The translations under genes and the position numbers were made by a program. From contig JAKFDE010000062.1 of assembly GCA_036676295.1 (NCBI GenBank), positions 62,001 through 126,000 on the forward strand: a stretch of DNA of 64,000 bases, read 5' to 3'. This document shows, in pieces, positions 8,019 through 18,244 of this stretch; positions within the stretch are counted from its first letter, which is position 1, and every line of letters starts with the position of its first letter. Under the pieces are notes generated by a model that saw nothing but the letters and a program-made list of their open reading frames with translations, was not told where the DNA came from and did no database searches. The DNA comes from UBA4416 sp036676295 (GTDB taxonomy: Bacteria; Bacteroidota; Bacteroidia; B-17B0; Aurantibacillaceae).

Positions 8019-11000
8019 TTATTTTCCTTTAAATACAGTGATAAAGCCGCTGTATTTTTTATCATCCGGAACATCTATCACATAGAAATATGTTCCATCA
8101 GAAGAACCTTCAGCTTTCCACTCGTTATTGTAATTCGAGTTCTCATAGATTTTACGTCCCCATCTGTCAAAAACAGTAACAACAGTATTAGGGTGATGCT
8201 CTAAGTTTTTAATAACAAAAACATCATTTACACCATCTCCATTTGGAGTAATGATATTTGGTATCTCTATACTACATGGTGGTAATACAGTAATGGTTTC
8301 GTAAGCCCCCTTATTGTATCCGCAACTATCATTTACATAAACAGCCACAACATAATTTCCTTGTAAATCAGGACTTGTATAGGCTAAATTTGCAGAAGTA
8401 GAAATTGGGGCAGAAACACCATCAATGTACCATGCATAATTATAAGCAGGATAACCACCGCTAACAGAAGAATTAAGCGTAAATGCCGTATTAGCACAAG
8501 TTGAAGAAGAATCAACAATCGAAACAGTTAAATCATCAACAAAGTTTTTAATCACAACGGTATCACTTGTACTATTGGCACAAGCACCACCAACAGTTAA
8601 CACTAACGTTGAAGTATTATTTGAAGAGCAAGTATAACTCGAGCTGGTATTGTTTCCTGGTGCCGGTGTATTACCAGGCAAAGTTGTCCAATTATATGTG
8701 TAAGGTGTTCCGGGATTAGGACTCGTTGAATTTACTCCGGTAGTGATCACAAAATCTCTGTTCATACATTTAGTCATATCTTGTATAGGTGATATAATTA
8801 AATCTGCCTTCGGAATAACCGTTACTGTAATAGTTTTAGTATCAGGGATTGAGCTTGGACAAGGAGATGATCCGGTTACCACATAAGTATTTACACCCAC
8901 AGCAGGTGGTGTTACATTTACTGTTGCTGTATTTGCTATATTCACAGGGCTACCACCTTGCATATAAGACCAATCATAATCTACTGCTCCTGATGCTGAA
9001 AGAGTTACCTGTGTACCAATACAAATTGTGTTATTACTAGTAGGTAAAACAGAAATACTATTTGTTGCTGAAGGGTACAAAATAGAAATCGTTCTGGTTG
9101 CAATACAACCACCATCAGGATTAATAGCAGTAATAGTATATACCGTTGATGCAGTTGGCACAGGAGGCGCACTAAATGTAGGAACTACTTTTATAGAATC
9201 ATTCGCATAATTCGCTGTAATTGTTCCGTTTGAAGAAACACTCACTGTGTAACTGGCAGGGTTCACTGAACCACAATTACCAAAATAAATATTCGGTGAA
9301 TTTTGAGAAGTTGTACCGGTTCCTGTATACCCACAAGCAGTTGTAATATCTGACTGATAATAAATAGCACGATTAACTCCTTTGTTTGTACTTCTCATAA
9401 TTGGATTTGAAGTATACCAGGTTTGTAAATTATAACAAATGTCTATTAATATATTACTGGTCCCATCCCAATCATAAGCCTGATTAAAATTAATAGTATT
9501 CAAGCCAACGTTAGCAGAATAGTTCCCATTAAATACTTGCGATAATCCGGTGTTATCAAAAGCTGTAGTTAATGCATTAACATTAGTACATTTCATTTTT
9601 ATAGTATAATTAAACGGCACACTCGAATAAATTGATGAATTATTTCCGGTTGGAACTTGTTTTGGGTTCATAGAAATGACATCAAATGCCAAACTACTAA
9701 TTTTTCCAGGCGTTACACCCGCAGCTAGTAATTCAGCGGCTGTATACAAAAATTGCTGGCGATTGTTTTTAAACCAGTTACCAAAAACACAAGGCATGGA
9801 CGTGTTGCTGTTTTGGACAGTACCGGTACCCACCGGAACCATATTGGGCGATGAACAAGGACTTCCAGTAGAAAGCCCACAACTTGTTGGCGTAGTTTCT
9901 CCAAAATTCATATAAATCATTGCCGTATCCGTAGGAAAACATAACACGGTGTCTGTTGCAGTTACAGTAAAATTTGTTTGAATAGTGCTAATAGTAAATG
10001 TATTATTATAAAAACAGACACCATCATAAATACTCGCTGTATAAATACCTATAGGCAAAGGCGATACAGATACCAATGTGTTTGATGTAGTAGTATTTAA
10101 TAAAGTTGTGTTTGATGCATTAGTAACCGTATAAGAATAAGGGGCAGAGAAAGGTGTATTTAAATTAATGTTAGCAGAGCCATTTGCGTTACCCGGACAA
10201 ACATTAGCTATATTAGAAATATAAGTATTACCACCAGTAATTGGAGCCAACGTATATTTGATAGAATCTCTACAGCCATTAGAGTTTGAATAAACTAAAG
10301 TATACTGATCGCCCGCTGTGGCATTAGCAATAAACAAAGTGTCATTTCCTCCTAATGGCGGAGAAATCATAGTTGTTCCTTGATACCAGGTATAATTAGA
10401 TCCGTTTAGTTTTATAATGTAGGTGCTTGACCCACAAAACGAATGATTTTGCGTCAGATAAAACGGAGGCGCTACCCCCACCGAAAGATTTGCTGAAGCT
10501 TGGCCACAAGTAGTAGATGCAACTAATACACTATAAGTTCCTGGCGCCAATCCTGTTGCTGTTTGAGCATTACCAACCACTGAACCGGTAGTTGGCCCAG
10601 AAGTACTTGTCCATGTATATGTATAAATTCCATTACTTCCACTGGCTTGAACAAAAGCTGAACCAGAGTTACCACCTGCACATGAATTGGTAGAATTTAA
10701 ATTAATAATATTTACAGTTGTTAAATTAATGGCAACTGTTTGAGTTAAAGCGCAACCACCCGGTGATATTAAATTGACAGTATAGGTTGCTCCGGGACTA
10801 GCAGGATTAACAATCAAAGTATCATTAGTCGCCCCTGGAATCGGTCCTGAACCATCCACCCATTGATATGAATTAAAACCTGTTGGTGCAACTAAAGTTG
10901 CAAAAGTAGATCCTGAACACATATTAGCATATGCAACACCTGTACCTCCACATTCTGCATCTACATAAGCATATCCTGTATGCCCACTTTGTGTACAGCC

Positions 11001-11981
11001 TCCAACTTCAAAATTGATAGACACATTAGTTCCGGCGGGTAATGATGAAAGATCTACTGAATAGTATTGCCATTTTCTATATTTTATAATATCACCATAA
11101 ATATTAAGTGCAGAAGTTTTTAATGAATCAGAAGGTGAGGACGATTTTGGATTAAATGTATAAGAAGTACATCCTGTTAATATTGTTCCGGTTGCTTCAT
11201 TTTTAACCTCTACCTTAAAGTAAGGAGATTCATTTATTAAATGAGAAACAGGATCATTTAATACTACAGCATAACTAAAAGATAAACGTTGGTTAGTTGC
11301 TGAAGCAGTTGTAATATATTTTAAACGTGCGGCTCTATAGTTTGCATTTGCACTATTTAATCTTACAGAAACTGCATCAAAACTATAAGGACTTATAAAT
11401 GGAATATCTGAAATAGTTGTAGTTCCAACTGCTCTCACAGCAAGAGAATCATAACCAACGCAATTTGGATAAACATTACTTGTAGGAGGTATTGTCATTA
11501 TTGTATGGTAATTTATAGTGTTCATTAAAGAAACATTGTTACCGGCAGCATTAACAATAGATGTTCCGGTAGATGTATAAATTGGATTTCCTCCTACAGG
11601 TCCGGTTGACACTGTTCCTTTTTCACCTGTCCACCCCGAAAAATCATAATTTTCAAAACCCATATTAGGACAACCAATGCTCGCTGTTTTATTTCCACTA
11701 CCATTTAAATAAATAACCGTTTCCTGAACATCATTTTGTGGATTTTCATAAGGTGAATGCACATGCTTTTCTTGTTTCAAAGCATTTTTTGAAGACATTT
11801 CATTTTTCAAAAACTGCACATAGCCTTTAATATCAGTTTCTTTAATGCCTTTTGCTTTAGCTTGTTCAATAGCAGTTTTTTCATTAAAAAATATGGCATT
11901 GTCTTTTTCTTTTTCTTGAGAATACAAAAATTCTACAGAAATCATCAATAGCAATAACGTATAAGTCTTTAGTGTTTTCAT
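8019..11981 (-). CDS. T9SS type B cargo protein with gliding-motility C-terminal domain
   Basis: Large secreted surface protein (1320 aa). A signal peptide (about residues 1-21, ending FLYSQ) is followed by a short charged region, a lectin-like beta-sandwich stretch (about 100-330), and many Ig/PKD-like beta domains rich in Thr, Ser and Asn. The last 85 or so residues are a CHU_C/TIGR04131 domain (IPNIITPNGDGVNDVF, VFDRWGRKIYENSNYNNEW, SDGTYFYVIDV), the sorting signal for the type IX secretion system. The passenger has no recognised catalytic motif; adhesion or matrix function is only an inference. The C-terminal ~270 residues are about three-quarters identical to the neighbour at 12055, and a central region is also shared, so the two are tandem paralogues. 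Confidence 0.92.
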   Translation of the reverse strand: MKTLKTYTLLLLMISVEFLYSQEKEKDNAIFFNEKTAIEQAKAKGIKETDIKGYVQFLKNEMSSKNALKQEKHVHSPYENPQNDVQETVIYLNGSGNKTASIGCPNMGFENYDFSGWTGEKGTVSTGPVGGNPIYTSTGTSIVNAAGNNVSLMNTINYHTIMTIPPTSNVYPNCVGYDSLAVRAVGTTTISDIPFISPYSFDAVSVRLNSANANYRAARLKYITTASATNQRLSFSYAVVLNDPVSHLINESPYFKVEVKNEATGTILTGCTSYTFNPKSSSPSDSLKTSALNIYGDIIKYRKWQYYSVDLSSLPAGTNVSINFEVGGCTQSGHTGYAYVDAECGGTGVAYANMCSGSTFATLVAPTGFNSYQWVDGSGPIPGATNDTLIVNPASPGATYTVNLISPGGCALTQTVAINLTTVNIINLNSTNSCAGGNSGSAFVQASGSNGIYTYTWTSTSGPTTGSVVGNAQTATGLAPGTYSVLVASTTCGQASANLSVGVAPPFYLTQNHSFCGSSTYIIKLNGSNYTWYQGTTMISPPLGGNDTLFIANATAGDQYTLVYSNSNGCRDSIKYTLAPITGGNTYISNIANVCPGNANGSANINLNTPFSAPYSYTVTNASNTTLLNTTTSNTLVSVSPLPIGIYTASIYDGVCFYNNTFTISTIQTNFTVTATDTVLCFPTDTAMIYMNFGETTPTSCGLSTGSPCSSPNMVPVGTGTVQNSNTSMPCVFGNWFKNNRQQFLYTAAELLAAGVTPGKISSLAFDVISMNPKQVPTGNNSSIYSSVPFNYTIKMKCTNVNALTTAFDNTGLSQVFNGNYSANVGLNTINFNQAYDWDGTSNILIDICYNLQTWYTSNPIMRSTNKGVNRAIYYQSDITTACGYTGTGTTSQNSPNIYFGNCGSVNPASYTVSVSSNGTITANYANDSIKVVPTFSAPPVPTASTVYTITAINPDGGCIATRTISILYPSATNSISVLPTSNNTICIGTQVTLSASGAVDYDWSYMQGGSPVNIANTATVNVTPPAVGVNTYVVTGSSPCPSSIPDTKTITVTVIPKADLIISPIQDMTKCMNRDFVITTGVNSTSPNPGTPYTYNWTTLPGNTPAPGNNTSSSYTCSSNNTSTLVLTVGGACANSTSDTVVIKNFVDDLTVSIVDSSSTCANTAFTLNSSVSGGYPAYNYAWYIDGVSAPISTSANLAYTSPDLQGNYVVAVYVNDSCGYNKGAYETITVLPPCSIEIPNIITPNGDGVNDVFVIKNLEHHPNTVVTVFDRWGRKIYENSNYNNEWKAEGSSDGTYFYVIDVPDDKKYSGFITVFKGK

Positions 11982-12023
11982 GATCTTAAATTTTTAGGGC
12001 GGTAGTGTTTTGTATGTTTAAAT

Positions 12024-12050
12024 AAACGCTCAGGAAATTCCTGAGCGTTT
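12024..12050 (-). terminator. Intrinsic terminator between tandem T9SS genes
   Basis: Arms of 13 bases (12024-12036 and 12038-12050, core CGCTCAGGAA/TTCCTGAGCG) form a perfect inverted repeat with A/T-rich flanks. It lies just past the stop of the minus-strand gene at 12055 and before the start of the one at 11981, so the two paralogues are probably separate transcripts. Confidence 0.8.
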
Positions 12051-12054
12051 TTAT

Positions 12055-15000
12055 TTATTTTCCTTTAAATACGGTAATAAATCCATTGTATTTTTTATCA
12101 TCCGTAACATCTATTACATAGAAGTACGTGCCATCCGAAGCTCCTTCAGCTTTCCACTCATTATTGTAATTTGAGTTATCGTAAACTTTACGTCCCCATC
12201 TGTCAAAAATAGTAACAACAGTATTTGGATGATGTTCAATGTTTTTTATTACAAAAAAATCATTAGTACCATCTCCATTTGGAGTAATAATATTTGGTAT
12301 TTCTACGGCACAAGGTGGCAATACCACGATCGTCTGATAAGCAGATTCTTGATAACCACAACTATCCGTTACCTGTACTCCAATTACGTAACTTCCTTCT
12401 GTTCCAGGACTTGTGTAAGATAAATTTGGAGTAGTAGCTATTGGATTTGGATTAGTTCCAAAATACCAACCCATTGTATAATCAGGGTAACCACCGCTTA
12501 CAGATGAATTTAATGTAAATGCAGTATTAGCACAGGTTGTAGAAGAGTTAACAATCGAAATAGTTAAATTATCTGCAAAGTTTTGCACTACTACAGTATC
12601 TTTAGTACCGTTTGCACAAAATCCATTTACGGTAACAACTAATGTAGTTGTATTGTTTGCTGAATATGTATAACTAGAACTGGTATTATTACCTGCTGCA
12701 GGTAAATTTCCCGGTAAAGTTGTCCAGTTATATGTATAAGGTGTACCAGGATTAGAACTTGTAGAGTTTACACCGGTAGTAATTACATAATCTCTGTTCA
12801 TACATTTAGTCATATCCTGTAAAGGAGATATAACTAAATCAGCAATAGGAACCACAATTACACCTACAGTGTAACCAACAGGCGCGGCACCACAATTACC
12901 AATAGCCGTTAAAGAATAAACGTTTAATCCTTGTTGTACAGGCACATGAGCAATTGTTGAATTACTGGTTAACGCAACCGGTACTCCGGCTTGAACATAA
13001 TAAATAGTATAAGTTGTTGCTCCATTTGCAGTTAATGTTACCGGACTACCCACACAAACCGATGGTGTACTAGCGATAAAGGTAGCATTAGTAATGCCTT
13101 GATCTGAGAATATGCAAATAACAGTATCTTTAGAACAACCACCAATAGGATTTGATACGGTAATTGTATAACACTGTGTAGTATTAGCAGGAGGTAAAGC
13201 AATTTTTATTGAATCTTTAGCAGTAGGTATAACAACTCCTAATGTTGGTGTAACCGCTACATCAAATTGAGAAGGTGACTGCTGAGCCAAACAATTTCCA
13301 AAGATCATATTTGGTCTGTTATTCGTAGTAGTACCGGGAGTAGTTGAACCACACAAAGGCACTCCATCATCAAAATCATATGTTACAGAAGTAAACGGGG
13401 TTACCTCAGAATAAACCGAACTACTGCTAGACCAAGGTAAAGCCAAATCATGACACACATCTACCAATAAATTTGATGTTCCATCCCAAATATAAGCTTG
13501 AGAAAAGTTATGTGTATTTAAACCGGCTGTAATTGGAGTATTTGCAGAATATACCTGAACTAAACCATTATTATCAAAAGTTGTGGTTAATGCAGATACG
13601 TTGGTACATTTTAATTTAATAGTAAAGTTTGGATAATTATTCAATCCATTAACTGTAGCGATACTAAATGAAATGCTTGATAATTTTCCTGCTGTTGCAC
13701 CACCTGCCGTTAATTCAGCTGCTGTAATTAAATATTGGTGACGTGTATTACCCCATAAATTAGCATAAGGTGTTGTTCCGGTAGCAGAACTTGAAGTTGC
13801 TCCGGCACCTACACTCACATTATTAGAAGAAATACAATTAGTTGTGGCTAAACCACAAACTCCGGTTGATGCCCCTGCGTAATGAAAAGCTATTCTGGCT
13901 GTATCTAAATTAGAGCAATAAAGAGTTCCTCCTGATGTAGCATTAGTGCTTACTGAATAGCTTGGCCCTTCATTCACTACAACCGTTGTTACCGCAGTAG
14001 ATAAACACCCAAATTGATTAGCAACTGTAACAGTATATGCTCCGGCTGATAATGTAGTACTTGCTGAGTTTGCAGAACCAATAGTTCCTGAACCTGTCCA
14101 GGTATAAGTATGAGGGCCTTGAGTAGCAGGATTTATTGTATTTGTAGCAGTTAATATTGTAGAAGAAACAGTGCTGCAATAATCCGTAACACCTGTAATA
14201 GTAGCAGATGGAATCGGATTAACATTAATATCTCCGAGTATAGTTTTTTTACATTGACCTGATTTTAAAGTCACAAAAATTAAAGAATCTGCTGCCACAG
14301 CTATTGTATAAGTGGTTGCGCTTGTGGTTGCATTATTATTCCATAAATAACTATCGGGTGTTCCACCATTCACGGTTACACTAGCCGTTACCGTACCTCC
14401 TGGGCAAGCTCCAAAATTTGGGTTTATAGAAATAACTCCATTCAAATTATTCACAGAAGTCTGATCAACAAATATTACAAATGTTTGAACGGATGTTTGA
14501 ACAGGAGAGCCATTATCTGTAGCAGACATAGTTACTGTGTGATAACCGGCAGGGGCTGTATTACCATTCACGATCATGTAAATATCAGCGCTATTGCCGG
14601 AAGATACATTAGAATAGGTAAATGAAGCGCCTAAAGAAGGGGCTGTAGCTGTAATTGTAGTAGATTGTGTTACTTCTGGTGCAAGAAATGTGTTTTTGAT
14701 GTATAAGGTATCATTACCACACACCTTCAACGTATCACAATATCCAATTAAAGCCGATATAGGTTCTTGATTACCACCTACAGGAGGACACACATTGAAA
14801 AAGAATTTTTTTCCATCTAACCAACTAATTCCATCATTGTTTCCTAATGGGCCATCATAAGCTGCACCCGGAATTCCAAATCGACCAATCAAAAAATAAT
14901 CCGTACCATTTCCTTCATTTGCGCCAACAGTAGCAGGAATTGGAGGAGGTGTTGTAGGGTCAGGAAAACCATTTAATCCGTCTGATGCATCACCGGTAGT

Positions 15001-15786
15001 CCATTGCATCGATTTATAATAAAATCCAACATTTTTACCTGGAGGCAATAGTGGATCTGTGCCATCTGTAATAACACACTGAAAAGAGTTTAATTTATCT
15101 ACGTGTTGGCTATAATAAGCTGAACTATCCCAGCTAACTACTAATCTTGTAGGGTAAACGTCTACATATACTTTACCATATCTTAATCCCCCGCTTAAAA
15201 CATTAACATGTAAATCAGACCAAAAAGGCGCGATCATTTTTACTGTAGTAGAAGGAAATCCAACCGAACTAAATGCGGTTGTATTACTCGTCCCAAATTG
15301 TAAATTACCATTTGTTCCAACTCTACAAGCTGTATAATTTACGCCATAGAAACAAAAATTAAAGGGTAACGCAATCAATGAAGTAGCATCATCCGTTAAG
15401 GTAGTACCCCAAGGTTCAACCCCTGTAACCGGAGGAGTATCACAAGGTGTATTTGTTGTTGTTTTATTTACACTACCCTGAGACACATCCTTTACGCTAA
15501 CTTGTTGAACCTGACTTGCATCAACTTTAATTTCATATCGTTTTAATAACCCTTTTGCCTTTAAAGCATCATATTCCTTACTTCCTGCAACTATACTCCC
15601 AATCTTGGTATCATCCAACGGCTTACGATCATCTGACTGAACAATATTTTGATTATATTTTTTTTGTGAAGTAGCTTGTTTATTCTTCACATCCTGCTGC
15701 TTTTGAATAACAGCATTCTTGCTCTGAGCAGTGGAGGCTACAGAAAAAATACAGAATGTTAAAGTGAGTAGTAGGAATTTTTTCAT
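12055..15786 (-). CDS. T9SS type B cargo protein with nidogen-like region
   Basis: Secreted surface protein of 1243 aa. The signal peptide ends near STAQ (residue 21), followed by a Gln/Lys-rich stretch. About residues 110-330 resemble a nidogen (NIDO)-like domain: RVGTNGNLQFGT, MIAPFWSDLHV, RLVVSWDSSAYY and SFQCVITDG give a beta-sandwich found in extracellular adhesive proteins. Several Ig/PKD-like domains follow, and the C-terminal CHU_C domain (IPNIITPNGDGTNDFF, IFDRWGRKVYDNSNYNNEW) directs export by the T9SS. It is the tandem paralogue of the gene at 8019, with a nearly identical 3' end. Its own promoter is probably TAACTTTG at 15810-15817. Substrate or ligand is unknown. Confidence 0.92.
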   Translation of the reverse strand: MKKFLLLTLTFCIFSVASTAQSKNAVIQKQQDVKNKQATSQKKYNQNIVQSDDRKPLDDTKIGSIVAGSKEYDALKAKGLLKRYEIKVDASQVQQVSVKDVSQGSVNKTTTNTPCDTPPVTGVEPWGTTLTDDATSLIALPFNFCFYGVNYTACRVGTNGNLQFGTSNTTAFSSVGFPSTTVKMIAPFWSDLHVNVLSGGLRYGKVYVDVYPTRLVVSWDSSAYYSQHVDKLNSFQCVITDGTDPLLPPGKNVGFYYKSMQWTTGDASDGLNGFPDPTTPPPIPATVGANEGNGTDYFLIGRFGIPGAAYDGPLGNNDGISWLDGKKFFFNVCPPVGGNQEPISALIGYCDTLKVCGNDTLYIKNTFLAPEVTQSTTITATAPSLGASFTYSNVSSGNSADIYMIVNGNTAPAGYHTVTMSATDNGSPVQTSVQTFVIFVDQTSVNNLNGVISINPNFGACPGGTVTASVTVNGGTPDSYLWNNNATTSATTYTIAVAADSLIFVTLKSGQCKKTILGDINVNPIPSATITGVTDYCSTVSSTILTATNTINPATQGPHTYTWTGSGTIGSANSASTTLSAGAYTVTVANQFGCLSTAVTTVVVNEGPSYSVSTNATSGGTLYCSNLDTARIAFHYAGASTGVCGLATTNCISSNNVSVGAGATSSSATGTTPYANLWGNTRHQYLITAAELTAGGATAGKLSSISFSIATVNGLNNYPNFTIKLKCTNVSALTTTFDNNGLVQVYSANTPITAGLNTHNFSQAYIWDGTSNLLVDVCHDLALPWSSSSSVYSEVTPFTSVTYDFDDGVPLCGSTTPGTTTNNRPNMIFGNCLAQQSPSQFDVAVTPTLGVVIPTAKDSIKIALPPANTTQCYTITVSNPIGGCSKDTVICIFSDQGITNATFIASTPSVCVGSPVTLTANGATTYTIYYVQAGVPVALTSNSTIAHVPVQQGLNVYSLTAIGNCGAAPVGYTVGVIVVPIADLVISPLQDMTKCMNRDYVITTGVNSTSSNPGTPYTYNWTTLPGNLPAAGNNTSSSYTYSANNTTTLVVTVNGFCANGTKDTVVVQNFADNLTISIVNSSTTCANTAFTLNSSVSGGYPDYTMGWYFGTNPNPIATTPNLSYTSPGTEGSYVIGVQVTDSCGYQESAYQTIVVLPPCAVEIPNIITPNGDGTNDFFVIKNIEHHPNTVVTIFDRWGRKVYDNSNYNNEWKAEGASDGTYFYVIDVTDDKKYNGFITVFKGK

Positions 15787-15809
15787 ATTCTTAGAATGAT
15801 TGATTCTGA

Positions 15810-15817
15810 CAAAGTTA
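15810..15817 (-). promoter_or_regulatory. -7 promoter element of the nidogen-like T9SS gene
   Basis: Read on the minus strand this is TAACTTTG, an exact TAnnTTTG match, 23 bases before the start codon at 15786. No clear -33 element. Confidence 0.45.
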
Positions 15818-15939
15818 ATCTTAATTTTCAGTTTTTCTACATTTTTGGCTCATTGAAAATCCCTTTTTATATACTAAAATGTTTGCTTTATGGAATTCTT
15901 AAATTATTTGAGATAATTTTTCTGTATGAGCTTTTACAT

Positions 15940-15947
15940 TAAATTTG
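15940..15947 (+). promoter_or_regulatory. -7 promoter element of the PBP1A gene
   Basis: TAAATTTG matches TAnnTTTG exactly. It overlaps the possible upstream TTG start at 15945, which argues for translation from the ATG at 15957; the leader would then be only a few bases long. Confidence 0.5.
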
Positions 15948-15956
15948 TACAAAATT

Positions 15957-18218
15957 ATGGGTACAGATAAAGTTTCAAAATATATTAAAATTACCTGGCT
16001 CTTAGTTTGGGGGCCATTTCTTGTTGTATTTCTTCTGATTAGCCTTATTTCTTTTGAGGTTTTCTTTGATCTGCCTAGTGTTGAAGAACTTCAAAACCCC
16101 AAAAGCAACCTGGCCACAGTTATATATAGTAGTGATAAAACTGTATTAGGTAAATATTATGCCGAAAACAGGGTAACGGTTAAATATTATGAGTTGGACA
16201 AAGATTTGATCAATGCTCTGATTGCTACTGAAGATGCCCGTTTTAACGAACATAGTGGTATTGACTTAAAGGCTTTAGCTCGTTCGGCCTCGGGTATATT
16301 AACCGGAAATACCAATAAGGGCGGGGGCAGTACGCTTACTCAACAGTTAGCAAAAATGATGTTCCCTCGCCAAAAATTAAGTAAACCAAAAATGGTTTTA
16401 CAAAAATTAAAAGAATGGGTAATTGCCGCTCGACTGGAAAAAAATTATACTAAAGATGAGATACTGGCCATGTATCTTAATAAGTTCGACTTCCTGCATT
16501 TAGCAGTTGGCGTAAAATCTGCCGCGCAAATTTATTTTAACCGTACTCAGGATAGTTTAGAAATTCAACAGGCCGCGATGCTAATTGGCATGGCCAAAAA
16601 CCCTGCATTGTTTGATCCTATTAAACGTCCTGATACTACTATGCATCGCCGAAATGTGGTCATGAATCAAATGGTGAAATATGGCTATTTATCTAAAGAA
16701 AAATACGATAGCTTAAAAGTATTACCCCTTGATTTAACTTACAGACCAGAAGATCATAATGATGGATTGGCACCATATTTTAGAGAGTATTTACGTGAAT
16801 ATTTTTTAAAAACCTGGTGTGCAAAACACATTAATCCTGAAACAAATAAACCTTATAATATATACAAAGATGGTTTAAGAATATATACAACCATTGATTC
16901 GCGCATGCAGCAATATGCAGAGGAAGCTGTAAATGAGCACATGACGGAATTACAAAAACAATTTACCAAAGAGTGTAAAACAAAAAAGAATGCGCCATTT
17001 GCGTGGAACGTAAACAAAGAGCAGATTCAAAATATTATGATGAGTTCGATGAGACGAAGTGATCGTTACCGCTCATTGAAAAATACAGGTTTAAGCAAAG
17101 AACAAATTTTAGCTGAGTTTAAAAAACCTGTAAATATGACAGTTTATAGTTTACGTGGCGAGATCGATACAGTAATGACACCGTGGGACAGTATTAGATA
17201 TTATAAAGGATTTTTACACACAGGTTTTGTAGCTATTGAACCTACTACAGGTTATGTAAAAGCATGGGTTGGAGGCATTAATCATAAACACTTTAAATTT
17301 GATCATGCTAAAGTTGGAAGACGTCAGGTTGGATCTACTTTTAAACCCTTTGTGTATGCGCTTGCTATTCAAGAAGGTTATTCTCCTTGTTATCAGGTAG
17401 CCAACGTAAGAACCTGTATAGAAACTCCCGGACAACCGGCCTGGTGCCCTGATAATTCAGATGGTAACAAAGGAACAGGTAAAATGGTCACTTTACGCTA
17501 TGCTTTAGCAGGGTCCATAAATTATGTAACAGCCTGGGTTATGAAACAATTTGGACCTGATGCCGTAATTAGCTTAGTGCGTCGTTTAGGCATTACCTCT
17601 CCTATTGATGCAGTACCATCAATAGCATTAGGAACCCCGGATATTTCGGTATTTGAAATGGTAGCTGCTAATGCCACATTTGCAAACAAAGGCACTTATA
17701 TTCAGCCGACATTTATCACACGTATTGAAGATAAAAACGGTAAAGTATTAGAAGAATTTATTCCAACAACAGACGAAGTATTTAGCGAAGAGAAAGCATA
17801 CGCCATGATTCAATTAATGCGCGGAGTTGTTGATTATGGAACAGGATCTCGTTTAAGAAGCCGACACAAATTGTTTAATGAAATTGCGGGTAAAACAGGA
17901 ACCACACAAAATAATGCGGACGGTTGGTTTATGGGTTTAACTCCTGATCTGGTGGCTGGTTGCTGGACAGGAGGCGAAGAACGTAGTGTACACTTTAACT
18001 CTACTAACGAAGGACAAGGTGCGGCAATGGCATTACCTATTTGGGGCAAATTTTTCCAAAAAGTATATGCTGATCCAAGTTTAAAGGTTACTAAAAATGG
18101 CTTTGTGAAACCCGCCAATATGGGCAATATTGAAATGGATTGCAGTGTGTATGATGCACAAACTGAAAAAGAAATTCCGTTGGAAGATCTTGATTTTGAT
18201 CAAAGCAATAATCCTTAA
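15957..18218 (+). CDS. Penicillin-binding protein 1A (bifunctional transglycosylase/transpeptidase)
   Basis: Class A PBP that polymerises and cross-links peptidoglycan in the periplasm. After a membrane anchor (about residues 14-40) comes a GT51 glycosyltransferase domain with catalytic Glu in ATEDARFNEHSGID (about residue 92) and GGSTLTQQLAK. The transpeptidase domain has STFK (Ser460), SIN (Ser520) and KTGT (Lys646). The 753-residue length is typical of PBP1A (MrcA-type), not of PBP1C. I chose the ATG at 15957 over a TTG at 15945 because the promoter box overlaps the latter. It stands at the head of a plus-strand series but is probably not functionally tied to all of it. Confidence 0.95.
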   Translation: MGTDKVSKYIKITWLLVWGPFLVVFLLISLISFEVFFDLPSVEELQNPKSNLATVIYSSDKTVLGKYYAENRVTVKYYELDKDLINALIATEDARFNEHSGIDLKALARSASGILTGNTNKGGGSTLTQQLAKMMFPRQKLSKPKMVLQKLKEWVIAARLEKNYTKDEILAMYLNKFDFLHLAVGVKSAAQIYFNRTQDSLEIQQAAMLIGMAKNPALFDPIKRPDTTMHRRNVVMNQMVKYGYLSKEKYDSLKVLPLDLTYRPEDHNDGLAPYFREYLREYFLKTWCAKHINPETNKPYNIYKDGLRIYTTIDSRMQQYAEEAVNEHMTELQKQFTKECKTKKNAPFAWNVNKEQIQNIMMSSMRRSDRYRSLKNTGLSKEQILAEFKKPVNMTVYSLRGEIDTVMTPWDSIRYYKGFLHTGFVAIEPTTGYVKAWVGGINHKHFKFDHAKVGRRQVGSTFKPFVYALAIQEGYSPCYQVANVRTCIETPGQPAWCPDNSDGNKGTGKMVTLRYALAGSINYVTAWVMKQFGPDAVISLVRRLGITSPIDAVPSIALGTPDISVFEMVAANATFANKGTYIQPTFITRIEDKNGKVLEEFIPTTDEVFSEEKAYAMIQLMRGVVDYGTGSRLRSRHKLFNEIAGKTGTTQNNADGWFMGLTPDLVAGCWTGGEERSVHFNSTNEGQGAAMALPIWGKFFQKVYADPSLKVTKNGFVKPANMGNIEMDCSVYDAQTEKEIPLEDLDFDQSNNP

Positions 18219-18244
18219 TTTATAGAAGATCAAAGGAAGTGTGT

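Noticed and set aside
15945..15957. TTG start for PBP1A
   Set aside because: It lies inside the TAAATTTG promoter element; the ATG at 15957 leaves a normal cytoplasmic tail before the TM.
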